Below, in pieces: positions 1 through 8,544 of a DNA stretch of 64,000 nucleotides; position 1 is the first letter of the stretch, and each line of letters starts with the position of its first letter. The DNA is from Chloroflexota bacterium. Lineage in GTDB: Bacteria; Chloroflexota; Anaerolineae; Aggregatilineales; Phototrophicaceae. The translations under genes were made by a program, and so were the position numbers. Location of the stretch: NCBI GenBank assembly GCA_013388745.1, contig JACAER010000009.1:1-64000 (forward strand), in the 5' to 3' direction. The notes under the pieces were generated by a model. It did no database searches. It was not told the origin of the DNA and saw nothing but the letters and a program-made list of their open reading frames with translations.

Positions 1-1
1 G

Positions 2-592
2 GTTCAACCCGCTGCGCCCCAGGCGGCTGCGCCCGCGCCCGCACCGGCGTCCACGCCTGCCGCGCCCAAAGCGACCCCGCCCGCCGACGGCCCCGGCGCC
101 GATGCCTACAGCGTCAAACGCGGGATGCCGCAAAACGCCGAAGCAATCGCCAATTTTGTGCGCAAAACTGCCGGCAAAGAGATCACCCGTATGGACGTGA
201 TGATGGCTTTCGGCGAAAAAAGCTATCTGCTGGCGCAGGACAAAGCCGAAGCTACGGTTGCGCTGATGGGCTGGCAGGTGGAAAACCTGATTACGCGCGT
301 CGATGAATTTTACGTCGATTCGGCGATTCCGCGTTACGGCGTGACGCAAGCCCTGATTACCGCCATCGAAGACGCCTCTAAAGAACTGCAAAGCGAAGTC
401 GGTTTCATCTTCCTGCCTGCCGCCGCGCCGCAGGATACTGTGCAGCCCTTCATCGACAATGGTTACGAAAAAACCACAATTCAGGAGATCAAAATCCCGG
501 CGTGGCGCGAAGCCGTGCAAGAAGTTGATCAGGCGCAAACCCATATTTACCGTAAGCAACTGCGCAAAGACCGCGTACTCAAGCCGATTTAG
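2..592 (+). CDS. Hypothetical protein with Pro/Ala linker, 5' end outside window
   Basis: The reading frame is open from base 2 and ends with TAG at 590-592, so the gene begins before the window. The first ~35 visible residues are almost entirely Pro, Ala and Thr, a flexible linker. A folded C-terminal part of about 155 residues follows. Its end (PFIDNGYEK, then a basic tail) vaguely recalls the C-terminal strand of GNAT acetyltransferases, but no acetyl-CoA loop is visible here. The ATG at 125 lies inside the linker-to-domain transition and need not be a real start. A small membrane protein gene follows 21 bases downstream on the same strand. Function unknown. Confidence 0.6.
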   Translation, partial: VQPAAPQAAAPAPAPASTPAAPKATPPADGPGADAYSVKRGMPQNAEAIANFVRKTAGKEITRMDVMMAFGEKSYLLAQDKAEATVALMGWQVENLITRVDEFYVDSAIPRYGVTQALITAIEDASKELQSEVGFIFLPAAAPQDTVQPFIDNGYEKTTIQEIKIPAWREAVQEVDQAQTHIYRKQLRKDRVLKPI

Positions 593-613
593 CCGCCGCG
601 CGCCGAGGACATT

Positions 614-919
614 ATGAGCAGCAAAACCAACCCATCGCAAAACATCCCGCTCATCAGTTGGGCGCTGGTTCACCCGCGTCTGGCTGCCTGGATTCTGCTG
701 TCTGTCGGCATGGTCGCGCTGCTGGTCTTCGAAGCGCGCGATGTCGGGCTGCTGGCGACGCAGTGGGTGGCGCTGGTGGTCGCCACCGTGCTGGTAGCCG
801 GCGCGTGCATCTGGATTGTCAGTTGGGAAGACAGCGACGACAATCTCGAAGAGGACGACGACGAGACCCCCGACGCCGACAAAACCCAACCCTCTGAACC
901 CACGCAGCCGCAGAAATAG
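614..919 (+). CDS. Small membrane protein with acidic C-terminus
   Basis: A 101-residue protein with two hydrophobic segments, roughly residues 24-41 and 49-69, followed by a strongly acidic, Thr/Pro-rich tail beginning at EDSDDNLEEDDDE. It has no family signature that I recognise. It starts 21 bases after the previous stop with a GAGGACATT ribosome-binding stretch before ATG, so it is probably co-transcribed with the upstream gene. The overlapping open frames on both strands have poor codon use and are shadows. Confidence 0.65.
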   Translation: MSSKTNPSQNIPLISWALVHPRLAAWILLSVGMVALLVFEARDVGLLATQWVALVVATVLVAGACIWIVSWEDSDDNLEEDDDETPDADKTQPSEPTQPQK

Positions 920-947
920 ACTCACCAGACGACAAAACACGATAGAC

Positions 948-981
948 AAAAAAGCCCCCACGCCACTACTTGAACGGGGGC
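948..981 (-). terminator. Probable terminator of the decayed SPFH gene
   Basis: On the minus strand GCCCCC pairs with GGGGGC across a loop of about 16 bases and is followed directly by six T residues (A run at 948-953 on the plus strand). The position is just beyond the SPFH remnants, as expected for their original terminator. The stem is short, hence moderate confidence. Confidence 0.5.
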
Positions 982-1020
982 CGCCAGTTTGCGTTGACAG
1001 CTGCTCTTTGGGCGCCGGGG

Positions 1021-1496
1021 GCGCGCCGTCGGAGGCCATCCGGTTGCGCAGAATTACGCCCAACAGCGCTTCGGCCAATGTGCTGCCGCGTTGGCCTGCT
1101 TGATCTGCGACTGCGCTTGCAGGTCGGCGATACTCACGCCGCGTTCGGCCTTGACGATTTCCTGCTGAATATCGGCTAGCGCCGTTTCGCGTACCAACTG
1201 CTGATGATGGTCACGGTCACGCGGCGCACGATGTACATCCACGGCCATTTCTAGAAGTACAGACCCGGCGCCAGCGTATCGGCCTGGAAACCCGGTTCGT
1301 TATCAAGCGCGATCTGCTTGCCCGGCGGCAGCTTTTTGCCGGTCACGTCAAAGCGTTTCGTGCCAACGCCCACTTCGTTTTCGCCGATGATGACCATGCC
1401 GAAGATCACACTCCAGCCCGCGAAAAACAGCAGCAACAACACACCCAGTGCGACAGCAAGGCCAATCAAGAGTTCCATCGTTCCTCCCCCCTCCAC
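1021..1496 (-). pseudogene. Decayed SPFH/flotillin-like protein gene
   Basis: Three pieces of one SPFH (band 7/flotillin-like) membrane scaffold gene remain in order. The N-terminal piece (1251-1496) has a transmembrane helix followed by GMVIIGENEVGVGTKRF and ends at ADTLAPGLYF. The frame then hits TAG and continues in frame as KWPWMYIVRRVTVT, so the stop looks like a nonsense mutation. About 60 bases on, in another frame, comes QQLVRETALADIQQE with the typical coiled-coil repeat SIADLQAQSQIKQA. A last scrap resembles the family C-terminus (LAEALLGVILRN). Intact relatives are several hundred residues long, so most of the band-7 domain and coiled coil is deleted. The family assignment is from memory of the motifs. 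Confidence 0.75.
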
Positions 1497-1631
1497 TGTG
1501 GGAAAAACATTCTGGCCGTATACGAGACACCTGTAGACATGTCGTCTGCAAACTCTTTCACTGGCACAATCTCAACGCCCGCCTGGATCCCGGCGACATA
1601 AAAGGCCGCCGAATAATCGCACCGATCTGCA

Positions 1632-2596
1632 TCACTCGTTCTCTTTCCATTCGTCAGGGATTTGCGCCACTTTTTCGCGACCTGTGGGCTGGTGTACAGG
1701 CTTACCGAGCGGCCTGATTTTGAGCGTACCAGCATAAAACGCCCGCAGCCGGTCTTGGGCAATCTCGATGTAATCGGCTTCTTTGTCGCAGCCGATCACG
1801 CGCCGCTGGTGACGCAGCCCGGCGATCAGCGCCGAGCCAACGCCGCAGTACGGGTCGAGCACCCAATCATTTTCGTCGGTCAGCGCCAGCACGCAGCGTT
1901 CTACCAGTTCGATTGGATACTGACAGGGATGCAATGTCTTTTCGGGATGATTGGCTTTGACATTTGGGATGTCCCACAATTCCTGATCCCATTCCTGCGC
2001 CACAAATTCCCAAATATCCGTCGGATTTTTTCCCAGCGGATTCCCGGACAGTTGGCCGCGCTTGTCGCCCTTAAAATGGCGCTTGCCCGGATATTTGGAC
2101 GGCACACGCACCGGGTCAAGGTTAAAGCGATACTCATCGCTTTTGCTGAACCACAAAATGCGTAGCGCCCGGAGAAGCGTTTGGAGGCGTGCAGGCCATG
2201 CGCGAAATGCCAGATGATGCGGTTGCGCAGTTTCAGGCCGCGTTCTTTGAACAAATCGTAGTAGTAAATATCCAGCGGATAGACTTCACCGTCCTGCACA
2301 TAATTGCCGACCTGCCAGCACAGGCTGCCGTGTGCATCCAGCACCCTGACCAATTCATCAACAACACTTTCCTGAGCGCGCAGATAAGCTTTTAACCCGA
2401 CGCGCGCTTCATAGGCTTTGCCCAGATTATACGGCGGTGATGTAACAATAAGCTGCACACTGCTGCTCGGCAGTGTTTGCAGAAAAGGATACGTATCGCC
2501 GCTATGCAGCACAATGTGTTGTTCGGGCGCGAAGTTGTCTGCGATCTTCGGCTGTTGGAAAAACGGCAAGTCGAGCTGCGTCATTATCTTCCTCAT
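1632..2596 (-). pseudogene. DNA (N4/N6) methyltransferase, frameshifted
   Basis: An adenine/cytosine-N amino methyltransferase split by one frameshift near 2157-2165. The upstream part (to 2596) has the catalytic motif IV TSPPYNLGKAYE and runs to KRFSGRYA. It then changes frame to WFSKSDEYRFNLDPVRVP and continues to the SAM-binding motif DPYCGVGSALIAG and motif X-like YIEIAQDRL. The order IV-before-I is that of the beta class. Intact relatives usually read GRYETILWF across the junction, so about four bases seem lost. The product would otherwise be ~320 residues. No restriction endonuclease gene is adjacent, so it was a solitary methylase. It lies 12 bases after the MGMT gene. A sequencing error remains possible. 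Confidence 0.8.
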
Positions 2597-2608
2597 TGAA
2601 CATGCAGC

Positions 2609-3151
2609 TCAAAACAGCAGCGCGCCCTCCAGCTTGAGCAGCAGCCGTTTGGTTTCGATGCCCGCGCCGCCGCTGTAGCCCACCATCGTGCCGTCAGCGC
2701 CGATCACGCGGTGACAGGGCACGAAGATCGGCAGGGGGTTGCGCGCCAGCGCCCCGCCCACCGCGCGTATGGTCTTGGGGTTGCCCAATTGGCGCGCGAT
2801 GTCGTTATACGATTCGATGCGCCCGGCGGGGATATGGCGGATATTGTCGTACACACGCCGCTGAAAATCACTCAGCGCGCGCATATCCAACGGCACGTCG
2901 AACGCACGCCGTGTGCCCGCGAAGTATTGGCGTAGTTCGTTAAGCGCTTGATCGAGCACGGGGACAAGCTGCGGCGCTTGTTCGCGCGCGTCGATCACAA
3001 CCAGTTTCGTGTGTTCGCGCACGGCGGCGATAAACGCCACCATATGCGGCGCGCCGATCCAGACCTGAACGACGCCGACCGTGGTGCAGGCCACATACAC
3101 CGCGCCCACAGGCGTTTCATCCAGTTTTCCGGCCAGCGCCAGTTCATCCAT
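2609..3151 (-). CDS. ogt: Methylated-DNA-protein-cysteine methyltransferase
   Basis: Suicide repair protein of 180 residues that removes O6-alkyl groups from guanine onto its own cysteine. The active-site motif VPCHRVIGADG lies near residue 145. The preceding helix-turn-helix region (FQRRVYDNIRHIPAGRIESY...) carries the Arg finger expected of MGMT, and an N-terminal RNase H-like pseudo-domain occupies the first ~85 residues. The start overlaps the end of the upstream LiaF-like gene by 8 bases, and the broken DNA methyltransferase follows 12 bases later. The four genes from 4476 down to 1632 thus form one likely transcript mixing envelope and DNA-modification functions. Confidence 0.9.
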   Translation of the reverse strand: MDELALAGKLDETPVGAVYVACTTVGVVQVWIGAPHMVAFIAAVREHTKLVVIDAREQAPQLVPVLDQALNELRQYFAGTRRAFDVPLDMRALSDFQRRVYDNIRHIPAGRIESYNDIARQLGNPKTIRAVGGALARNPLPIFVPCHRVIGADGTMVGYSGGAGIETKRLLLKLEGALLF

Positions 3152-4091
3152 CGCGTACCTGTAAGGTAATCAAGCCGCGCGGCACGGTGATCGTGTACTG
3201 GATGACCGTCGCGGCGCTGTCGATGCCGCGCGCTTCCAGAATATCGCCATCCAGATAATTGTAACTGTCGGGAAAATCGGGGCGAATGCCGCTGCCCGCG
3301 CGGTTCAGTTCAAAGCGCCCGCTGATATCCGCCGGCAGCAGCACGGTCATATTGCCGTCGCGCGCGGCCAACGTGCCCAGATTCTCGTTGGGCGGCGTGC
3401 CGAGCGGATCGTAATTCGGCAGCGTGACCAGCGCATCGCCGCGCGCCAGATCGACGTTCAAGCGTTCCAGCGCCATGCCGTCCATATTGAGCGTCGCCTG
3501 CCCCTGTGTGCCGCGAAACTCCACATCCAGCGCCACCCCCGCCGGCAGTTCCAGCCGCAGCGTGCCGCGTCCCAGCGCGGCCAGCAGCGGGAAAGGCGCG
3601 GGACGAGTTTCGCGCAGCGTAAACGTGCCGGTGGTATCGCCGCCATCCAGCCATTCGACACTGATCTGGCTTTCGCTGCTGCCGACAAAACGCCCGCTGA
3701 TGCTTGCTGCTCCCTGCGGCGCGCGCACAATGTCCACGTCCGTCGCCAGCGTCTCGATGCGCACGCGCAGCAGCGTGAGTCCTGGCGGTAAGGGCTGCGC
3801 GATGTCCTGCTGCAAATCGTCGCGCTGCTGTTCGGCGCGCGTCGAATAGGCGTAAACGGCGACACCCGCCACCAGTCCCCCGGTCAACAGCAGCGCCAGC
3901 AAACTGCCCAACGGCACGCGCGCGCGCAAAAACAGCGTCAGCCCGAAAAGCACCAGCAGCGCCGGCCAGGCCCGCGTCAGCAGATCATAAATGCCATCGG
4001 GCACCACCCCCAACGCGCGCAGCAGCAGCAGCAGCGCCACGCCAAACACCACCAGCCCCAGCAGGACATTCGTTTGCCGCCGAACCTTCAA
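3144..4091 (-). CDS. Membrane protein, LiaF-like with adhesin-type C-terminus
   Basis: About 315 residues when started at the TTG at 4091, which has GGGAG upstream. The longer ATG frame to 4232 runs antiframe through pspC and gives a low-complexity Cys/Arg stretch that is unlikely to be real. The N-terminus has three to four short hydrophobic helices, like the DUF5668/LiaI-LiaF transmembrane module. After a helix ending at YAYSTRAEQQ comes a beta-rich region with regularly spaced strands (LDVEFRGTQGQATLNMDG and similar), as in LiaF-like/DUF4097 adhesin domains. It directly follows the PspC gene, a known pairing in envelope-stress systems. A sensory or inhibitory envelope role is inferred. Confidence 0.7.
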   Translation of the reverse strand: MKVRRQTNVLLGLVVFGVALLLLLRALGVVPDGIYDLLTRAWPALLVLFGLTLFLRARVPLGSLLALLLTGGLVAGVAVYAYSTRAEQQRDDLQQDIAQPLPPGLTLLRVRIETLATDVDIVRAPQGAASISGRFVGSSESQISVEWLDGGDTTGTFTLRETRPAPFPLLAALGRGTLRLELPAGVALDVEFRGTQGQATLNMDGMALERLNVDLARGDALVTLPNYDPLGTPPNENLGTLAARDGNMTVLLPADISGRFELNRAGSGIRPDFPDSYNYLDGDILEARGIDSAATVIQYTITVPRGLITLQVRDG

Positions 4092-4107
4092 AACCCGTCT
4101 CCCAAAA

Positions 4108-4476
4108 TCATGCGCGTAATTGCCGCAGCAAAAAGACCGTGCCGAGCAGCAGCAGCGCGCCCGGCCACAACAAATCCTGGCCGCCTGCTGTGCGCACAAA
4201 CGCCAGATCACGCGCGAACCAGGCCAACGCACTCAGCCCCAGCGCCAGCAGCAGCGCCAGCGGCGCGCTCAGCCCCGCGCGGCTGAAGCGATTCTGCGCC
4301 GGCGATTCCGGCGGCAGCAGCCACCACAGCAGCACATACCACAGCGCCACCAGCCCGCCGCTCACCACCGCCAGCGCCACAAACAGCAGGCGCAGCGGCC
4401 ACACCGGCCAGCGTAACGCCGCCGCCATGCCGCCGCACACCCCGCCGAAAATTCGCTCGCTAAAACTTCGCCGCAT
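4108..4476 (-). CDS. PspC-domain membrane protein
   Basis: A 122-residue protein opening with the PspC signature: basic start (MRRSFSERIFGGVCGG), then a first helix with LRLLFVALAVVSGG and a second with WYVLLWWLLPPES. Two more C-terminal hydrophobic stretches (about residues 70-88 and 102-117) are present. PspC proteins sit in the inner membrane and take part in phage-shock-type envelope stress responses, often with LiaF-like partners such as the next gene. It is the first gene of the minus-strand unit, and a good promoter lies just upstream. Confidence 0.85.
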   Translation of the reverse strand: MRRSFSERIFGGVCGGMAAALRWPVWPLRLLFVALAVVSGGLVALWYVLLWWLLPPESPAQNRFSRAGLSAPLALLLALGLSALAWFARDLAFVRTAGGQDLLWPGALLLLGTVFLLRQLRA

Positions 4477-4498
4477 ATGCTGTCCCTATTTATCGGGA

Positions 4499-4528
4499 AC
4501 TATACCCCCGATGACGAAATTGTGGCAA
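4499..4528 (-). promoter_or_regulatory. Predicted promoter of the pspC operon
   Basis: Minus-strand TTGCCA (4523-4528), an 18-base spacer, then TATAGT (4499-4504), about 20 bases before the pspC ATG. This fits a sigma-70-type promoter. Confidence 0.5.
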
Positions 4529-4627
4529 GCGTGTCGATCCATTGGGGGATTTCAAGCCGTGTTTGAACAGTTTAAGCGCTGCCAGCCCGTATCGCCGTCA
4601 TCCGCGCTGAAAAAGCACCCTGAGACG

Positions 4628-5233
4628 TTAATACGGCCTGATCTGCGTCACCTGCGGCTTTTCGTCGTCGCCGCTGAACATGAAGGTCGTCAGCGAGGCG
4701 TGCGCCGGGTACTGGTCGGGAAAGCCGAAGCGCAGATAATGCCGTTCCTCTGGGCGCAGCGGGCAGCCTTTGGCCCACAAAATGGCAAAGGCGATGATAT
4801 CGCCGTGCGTGACGGCGACCACACGCTGCCCGGCGTAATCGCGGCGCACTTCTGCCCAGAAGTCGCGCACACGCCGCACCAGGTCTTCCGGCTGCTCATA
4901 AGGCGTGGGCGAACCGCTGTACAGATCGTAACCGCGCGCCTCCATGATGCTGTGCGCTGTGCCGTCCCAGGGCGAATACACCTCGTTGAGCAGTGCCGTC
5001 GTCTGGATGGGCAGCGCTGCGGGCTGCGCCGCCCTCACAAAGCCCGCCGTTTCCTGCGCGCGCTGCTGCGGGCTGCTGAACAGCGCCGCCAGCGGCCTGC
5101 CGTTGAGCGCTTTGCCAGCGGCCTGCGCCTGTTCCTCGCCGCGCGCGCTCAACCGGTAGTTGGGCAAGCGCCCGTAATACACATTGTGTGGATTATGCAC
5201 TTCGCCGTGCCGCACAAACACGATTTCCGTCAT
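4628..5233 (-). CDS. Histidine phosphatase (phosphoglycerate mutase-like)
   Basis: A 201-residue histidine phosphatase. The catalytic RHG is at residues 8-10 (IVFVRHGEVHNP), the second arginine in SSPQQRAQETA, the acid in NEVYSPWDG, and the second histidine in VVAVTHGDIIAF. The substrate cannot be told from sequence; relatives act on sugar phosphates, nucleotides or cofactor phosphates. Its ATG overlaps the stop of the preceding PIG-L gene (ATGA), so translation of the two is probably coupled. The upstream gene's repeat lies immediately before this start, so the repeat could also affect how this gene is translated. Confidence 0.85.
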   Translation of the reverse strand: MTEIVFVRHGEVHNPHNVYYGRLPNYRLSARGEEQAQAAGKALNGRPLAALFSSPQQRAQETAGFVRAAQPAALPIQTTALLNEVYSPWDGTAHSIMEARGYDLYSGSPTPYEQPEDLVRRVRDFWAEVRRDYAGQRVVAVTHGDIIAFAILWAKGCPLRPEERHYLRFGFPDQYPAHASLTTFMFSGDDEKPQVTQIRPY

Positions 5234-6069
5234 TGCGCCGCATCCTTTTGCGCCGCATCCTTTTGCGCCGCATCCTTTTGCGCCGCATCCTTTTGCGCCG
5301 TATCCTTTTGCGCCGCATCCTTTTGCGCCGCATCCTTTTGCGCCGATGCGCTGTCTTGCGCCTGCGTCCCGTCGCTCTCCGGCGGCGTGAGGCGCAGCAC
5401 ACGGTAGCTTTCGGCGTATTCATAACCGCCGGCCTTGCCCGCCTCCGCATCCCAACCGCGCACAAAGCTCAAATCCCGCCCACCCACCTGCGAGACATGC
5501 CGGCTGAGCGAGTCGATTTTGCGGTCAATCACCGCCGTGATGTCCACATGGGTGTTAGGCTTTTCGGAAAACATCAGCCACAGTTCTGCGACCTTGTGCG
5601 GCTCCAGGCCTTCCGCCAGCAGTTCCGGGAAGATCGGGCGTGTTTCGGCGCTGGGAAACGTCGCGTAGATCGCCGCTTCGGCGCAGGCGCGGTGATCAGG
5701 ATGGTTGATATAACCGGGATTATCGACAAACCAGACGGTCGGGTCCATGGTGATGACGCGCTCCGGCTTCAGGCGGCGGATCAGGCGCGTCAGGTCGCGG
5801 CGCAGTTCCAGCGTGGGCTGCAACATGCCGTCGGGATAATTCAGGAAATGCACGTCTTCCACGCCAACCACCGCCGCCGCCGCCAGTTGTTCGGCCTGCC
5901 GCGTTCGGATCAGTGTTTCCTTATCGATATTGGGGTCATTGCTGCCTGCCGAACCGTCAGTGACGATGCAGTAGGCCACATCCGCGCCTTCCAGCGTCCA
6001 GCGCGCGACGCTGCCCGCCACGCCGAATTCGATGTCGTCAGGATGCGCGACAATCACCAGTGTACGCAT
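5230..6069 (-). CDS. PIG-L (LmbE) family deacetylase with repeat tail
   Basis: Zinc-dependent N-acetylglucosaminyl-type deacetylase of the PIG-L/LmbE family, ~279 residues from the ATG at 6069. AHPDDIEFG near the start supplies zinc ligands His and two Asp residues, and NHPDHRACAEAA supplies the second histidine pair. Such enzymes deacetylate GlcNAc-linked substrates, for example in thiol or glycolipid biosynthesis; the substrate here is unknown. The C-terminus after SDGTQAQDSA is a tail of seven AQKDA-type pentapeptides encoded by a 15-bp tandem repeat, outside the catalytic fold. The longer upstream start (6111) lacks a ribosome-binding site, while 6069 follows AAGGAAG. Confidence 0.85.
   Translation of the reverse strand: MRTLVIVAHPDDIEFGVAGSVARWTLEGADVAYCIVTDGSAGSNDPNIDKETLIRTRQAEQLAAAAVVGVEDVHFLNYPDGMLQPTLELRRDLTRLIRRLKPERVITMDPTVWFVDNPGYINHPDHRACAEAAIYATFPSAETRPIFPELLAEGLEPHKVAELWLMFSEKPNTHVDITAVIDRKIDSLSRHVSQVGGRDLSFVRGWDAEAGKAGGYEYAESYRVLRLTPPESDGTQAQDSASAQKDAAQKDAAQKDTAQKDAAQKDAAQKDAAQKDAAQ
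5236..5340. repeat. 15-bp tandem repeat, seven units
   Basis: Seven consecutive copies of CGCCGCATCCTTTTG; the fifth copy has a C-to-T change. It lies in frame inside the 3' end of the PIG-L gene and codes for Ala-Gln-Lys-Asp-Ala units (one Thr variant). Because the unit is a multiple of three, copy-number change would lengthen or shorten the tail without a frameshift. Confidence 0.97.
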
Positions 6070-6295
6070 AATGGGCTTCCTTAGCGTGAGTGGATTCAGG
6101 TTGTGCAACACCCTCTATTTAACCACAGCCGCGCCGCTTCTACAGGGGTCGATTCGCCGCGCCAGGGCAAGCGCTGCAAACTTGCGCGCCAGGTTTTGCG
6201 GCTCTTGCCCCCTCCACAACCGTTCCTCAGGGGACGACAGTTTTAGGGGTGAGAAAAAGGCTTAACAAAAAGGGGTTCATCAGGCGGCATTCCAG

Positions 6296-8470
6296 CTATG
6301 GCGCCGTGACGCGGATTTGCGCCGCCGCATAAAAATCGGCGCCGTTTACCGCCAGAAACGTGCCCGCCGCGTCGTGCAGCCCCAGTGCCAGCGTATAATC
6401 GCCCGCCGCGCAGCCGACGTCCAGCGTGCGCACATCGGCGTACAATGTCCCGGCCTGCCAGGTAGGGGTAGCCAGCGGCGGCGGTTGGTCACTGAACAGC
6501 AGTCCCGCGCCGAACAGGTTGACTGTCAGGCTGTAGGCGCTGTCCGGCGCGTGCGCTGTCTGCCACCAGCTCGTCACGATCAGGCGCTCGCAGGCCGCCA
6601 GCAGATACGTGCCGTCGCCGCTGACCTGTGCGCCGCGCACGTCGAGCGCGCGCAGGCGAATATCCGCGCCGAAAGCCACGTCCAGCGGCGTTTGCGGCGG
6701 CGTGCGCAGAAAAATCGCCAGTGTTTCAGCGCTCAGCGCCGCGCGGCTGTACAGCGCGAAACCCGGCAGCGCGTCCGGCGTTTCTCCCACTACAAGCAGT
6801 GTTTGCGCCGCGTTTTCCGGCACGAAGTCGATCAGCGCGTCCACTGAAGCGGCCACACCCTGCGTAGTGTCTCCAGCGCGCAGCGCGAAGGGCGGCGGCA
6901 GCACCGCCAGCGCGCGCGCCAGCGGCAGCAGCGCTGTGTACGCGCCGCTTTCCGCCACATGCTCCGGCAGGCGCGGCGAAAAATCCGCCAGAAAAGCCGC
7001 CAGCCGCGCTTCGGCCAGCGGACTCACGGCATAAAAAGTGATGGTCGCGTCGCCCAACACGATCACCGGCATATCCACGCGCCAGGCGCCCACCGCGCGC
7101 CAGCCGGGAGGCACGCCCTGCCGCAGCCACGAGTCGTACACAATAGCGATTTCGGCAGGCGCGGCGATTTCGGCAATACGTTCGGGCGTGTACGTGCCGT
7201 TCTCCCGCGCCCGCGCTATCTCCATATTCGCCAGCCCGATCACGTCGATCAGGTCGATCTGTGCCAGATAGGCGATAGCGCCGATGTCGTTGGCCGCCAC
7301 CGCTGCGCCCGTATAATACTGGCGCAAAAACAGCCCCATCTGCACCTGCTGCAAATAGATATTTTGTGTGGCAGGCACAACAGCCAGCAGCGACTCCCAC
7401 GCGCGGCGTGCCAGCGGCAGCGCGCCGTAGAGCAGCGCCAGCGCCAGCAGCGCCATAATCAGCGGGCGGCGTGTTTCTATTCGTGCCTGGACTGCCGCCG
7501 CGTACAGCGCGATCAGACCGAGCGCGACGAGATACGCCTCGTAGCGGAAATGCACGCCCGCCCCGGCCAAGCGCACATGCAGCAGCAGCGCCGCCAGAAA
7601 AACCAGCAGCAGCGGGCGCGCGCTGGCGACGCGCAGCAAAAAAAGCGCCGCCAGCGCCAGCAGCAGCAGATGCGGCTGCTGCCCCAGATTCACGAACACG
7701 CGGTACAGCCAATAGTTGAGCGCGTCGCCTTCCACATACAGCGCGCCCGCGCTTTTGATCAGCAGCGCGTTGGGCACGGCGTACCAGCCCTGCGACAGCG
7801 AAACGAGCGCATACAACGCGACAGGCAGCAGCGCCGCCCCGCCCAGCGCGAGTGCCTGTTTGCCGCGCCCGCGCCACGCCAGCAGCGCGCACAGCGGCGC
7901 GATCACAAACGCGCTTTCATAGCGCAGTGCCAGCGCCGCCGCCGCCAGCAGCGCGCTCCACCACAGCGATCGTTCGCCGAGCACAGACAGGCACAGAGCC
8001 GCGATAACCAGTGTGTGCAGCGTGTGTTCCATGCCCGTAAAGGCCAGAAAAGGCAGCGGCGTCAGCAGCAGCAGCGCCAGCAGCAGCGCGAAAATCCGCC
8101 GCGCCGAGTGTTGGCGAAAATAGGCATAGACCAGCGCCAGCAGTCCCCAGCCAGCCAGCGCGTTGAGCGCCAGCGGCAGGCCATCCTGCGCGCCGAAAAG
8201 CGCCAGCAGCAGCGTCCAGCCGGGCGACGAGGATGACGACGTAAAGCCCGCCGCCGTCACCCCCCATACGCCGTGCTGCGCGAAATTTTTCGCCATCGCC
8301 ATATGAATGTAGGCGTCGTCCAGCGCGTAAATCAGCTTGCCATCGTTGGCGCGCAGCGTTAGAGTCAACAGCGTCAGCAGCAGCGCCATCCACGCCGCGC
8401 TCGCCGCCCACAGCGGCGCGTGTTTTTTGAAGCTCATGCGCGCGTTTTTGCCTGTGTTCGGCCTAATCAT
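6296..8470 (-). CDS. Large membrane protein, GT-C glycosyltransferase-like
   Basis: About 724 residues. The first ~400 hold roughly ten hydrophobic helices, and an early loop reads YALDDAYIHMAMAKNFAQHG followed by a Ser-rich SSSSSPGW. This loop, with an Asp pair after the first helix, recalls GT-C glycosyltransferases (dolichyl-phosphate mannosyltransferase/ArnT-like), where acidic residues bind the metal-lipid-phosphate donor. The last ~300 residues are soluble and likely extracytoplasmic, with beta-rich character. A TTG at 8488 is also possible; I chose the ATG at 8470 after GGGG. The neighbours give no pathway. Transfer of a sugar to lipid or protein is inferred. Confidence 0.7.
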   Translation of the reverse strand: MIRPNTGKNARMSFKKHAPLWAASAAWMALLLTLLTLTLRANDGKLIYALDDAYIHMAMAKNFAQHGVWGVTAAGFTSSSSSPGWTLLLALFGAQDGLPLALNALAGWGLLALVYAYFRQHSARRIFALLLALLLLTPLPFLAFTGMEHTLHTLVIAALCLSVLGERSLWWSALLAAAALALRYESAFVIAPLCALLAWRGRGKQALALGGAALLPVALYALVSLSQGWYAVPNALLIKSAGALYVEGDALNYWLYRVFVNLGQQPHLLLLALAALFLLRVASARPLLLVFLAALLLHVRLAGAGVHFRYEAYLVALGLIALYAAAVQARIETRRPLIMALLALALLYGALPLARRAWESLLAVVPATQNIYLQQVQMGLFLRQYYTGAAVAANDIGAIAYLAQIDLIDVIGLANMEIARARENGTYTPERIAEIAAPAEIAIVYDSWLRQGVPPGWRAVGAWRVDMPVIVLGDATITFYAVSPLAEARLAAFLADFSPRLPEHVAESGAYTALLPLARALAVLPPPFALRAGDTTQGVAASVDALIDFVPENAAQTLLVVGETPDALPGFALYSRAALSAETLAIFLRTPPQTPLDVAFGADIRLRALDVRGAQVSGDGTYLLAACERLIVTSWWQTAHAPDSAYSLTVNLFGAGLLFSDQPPPLATPTWQAGTLYADVRTLDVGCAAGDYTLALGLHDAAGTFLAVNGADFYAAAQIRVTAP

Positions 8471-8544
8471 ATGCGGAAAGTACCCCAATTTTATGTCTGC
8501 ATTTTTGTTTTTTGCTAAGCGCTAACCACTGTCAGGAGTCTATC

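Noticed and set aside
5236..5340. Possible CRISPR array
   Set aside because: The units are 15 bp, directly adjacent without spacers, and lie in frame in a coding gene.
4139..5407. 422-codon plus-strand frame
   Set aside because: Antisense to pspC, the histidine phosphatase and the 15-bp repeat; codon use and composition are those of a shadow frame.
6959..8236. 425-codon plus-strand frame opposite the GT-C-like gene
   Set aside because: Antisense, Gln/Arg-rich and repetitive; a by-product of GC-rich codons.
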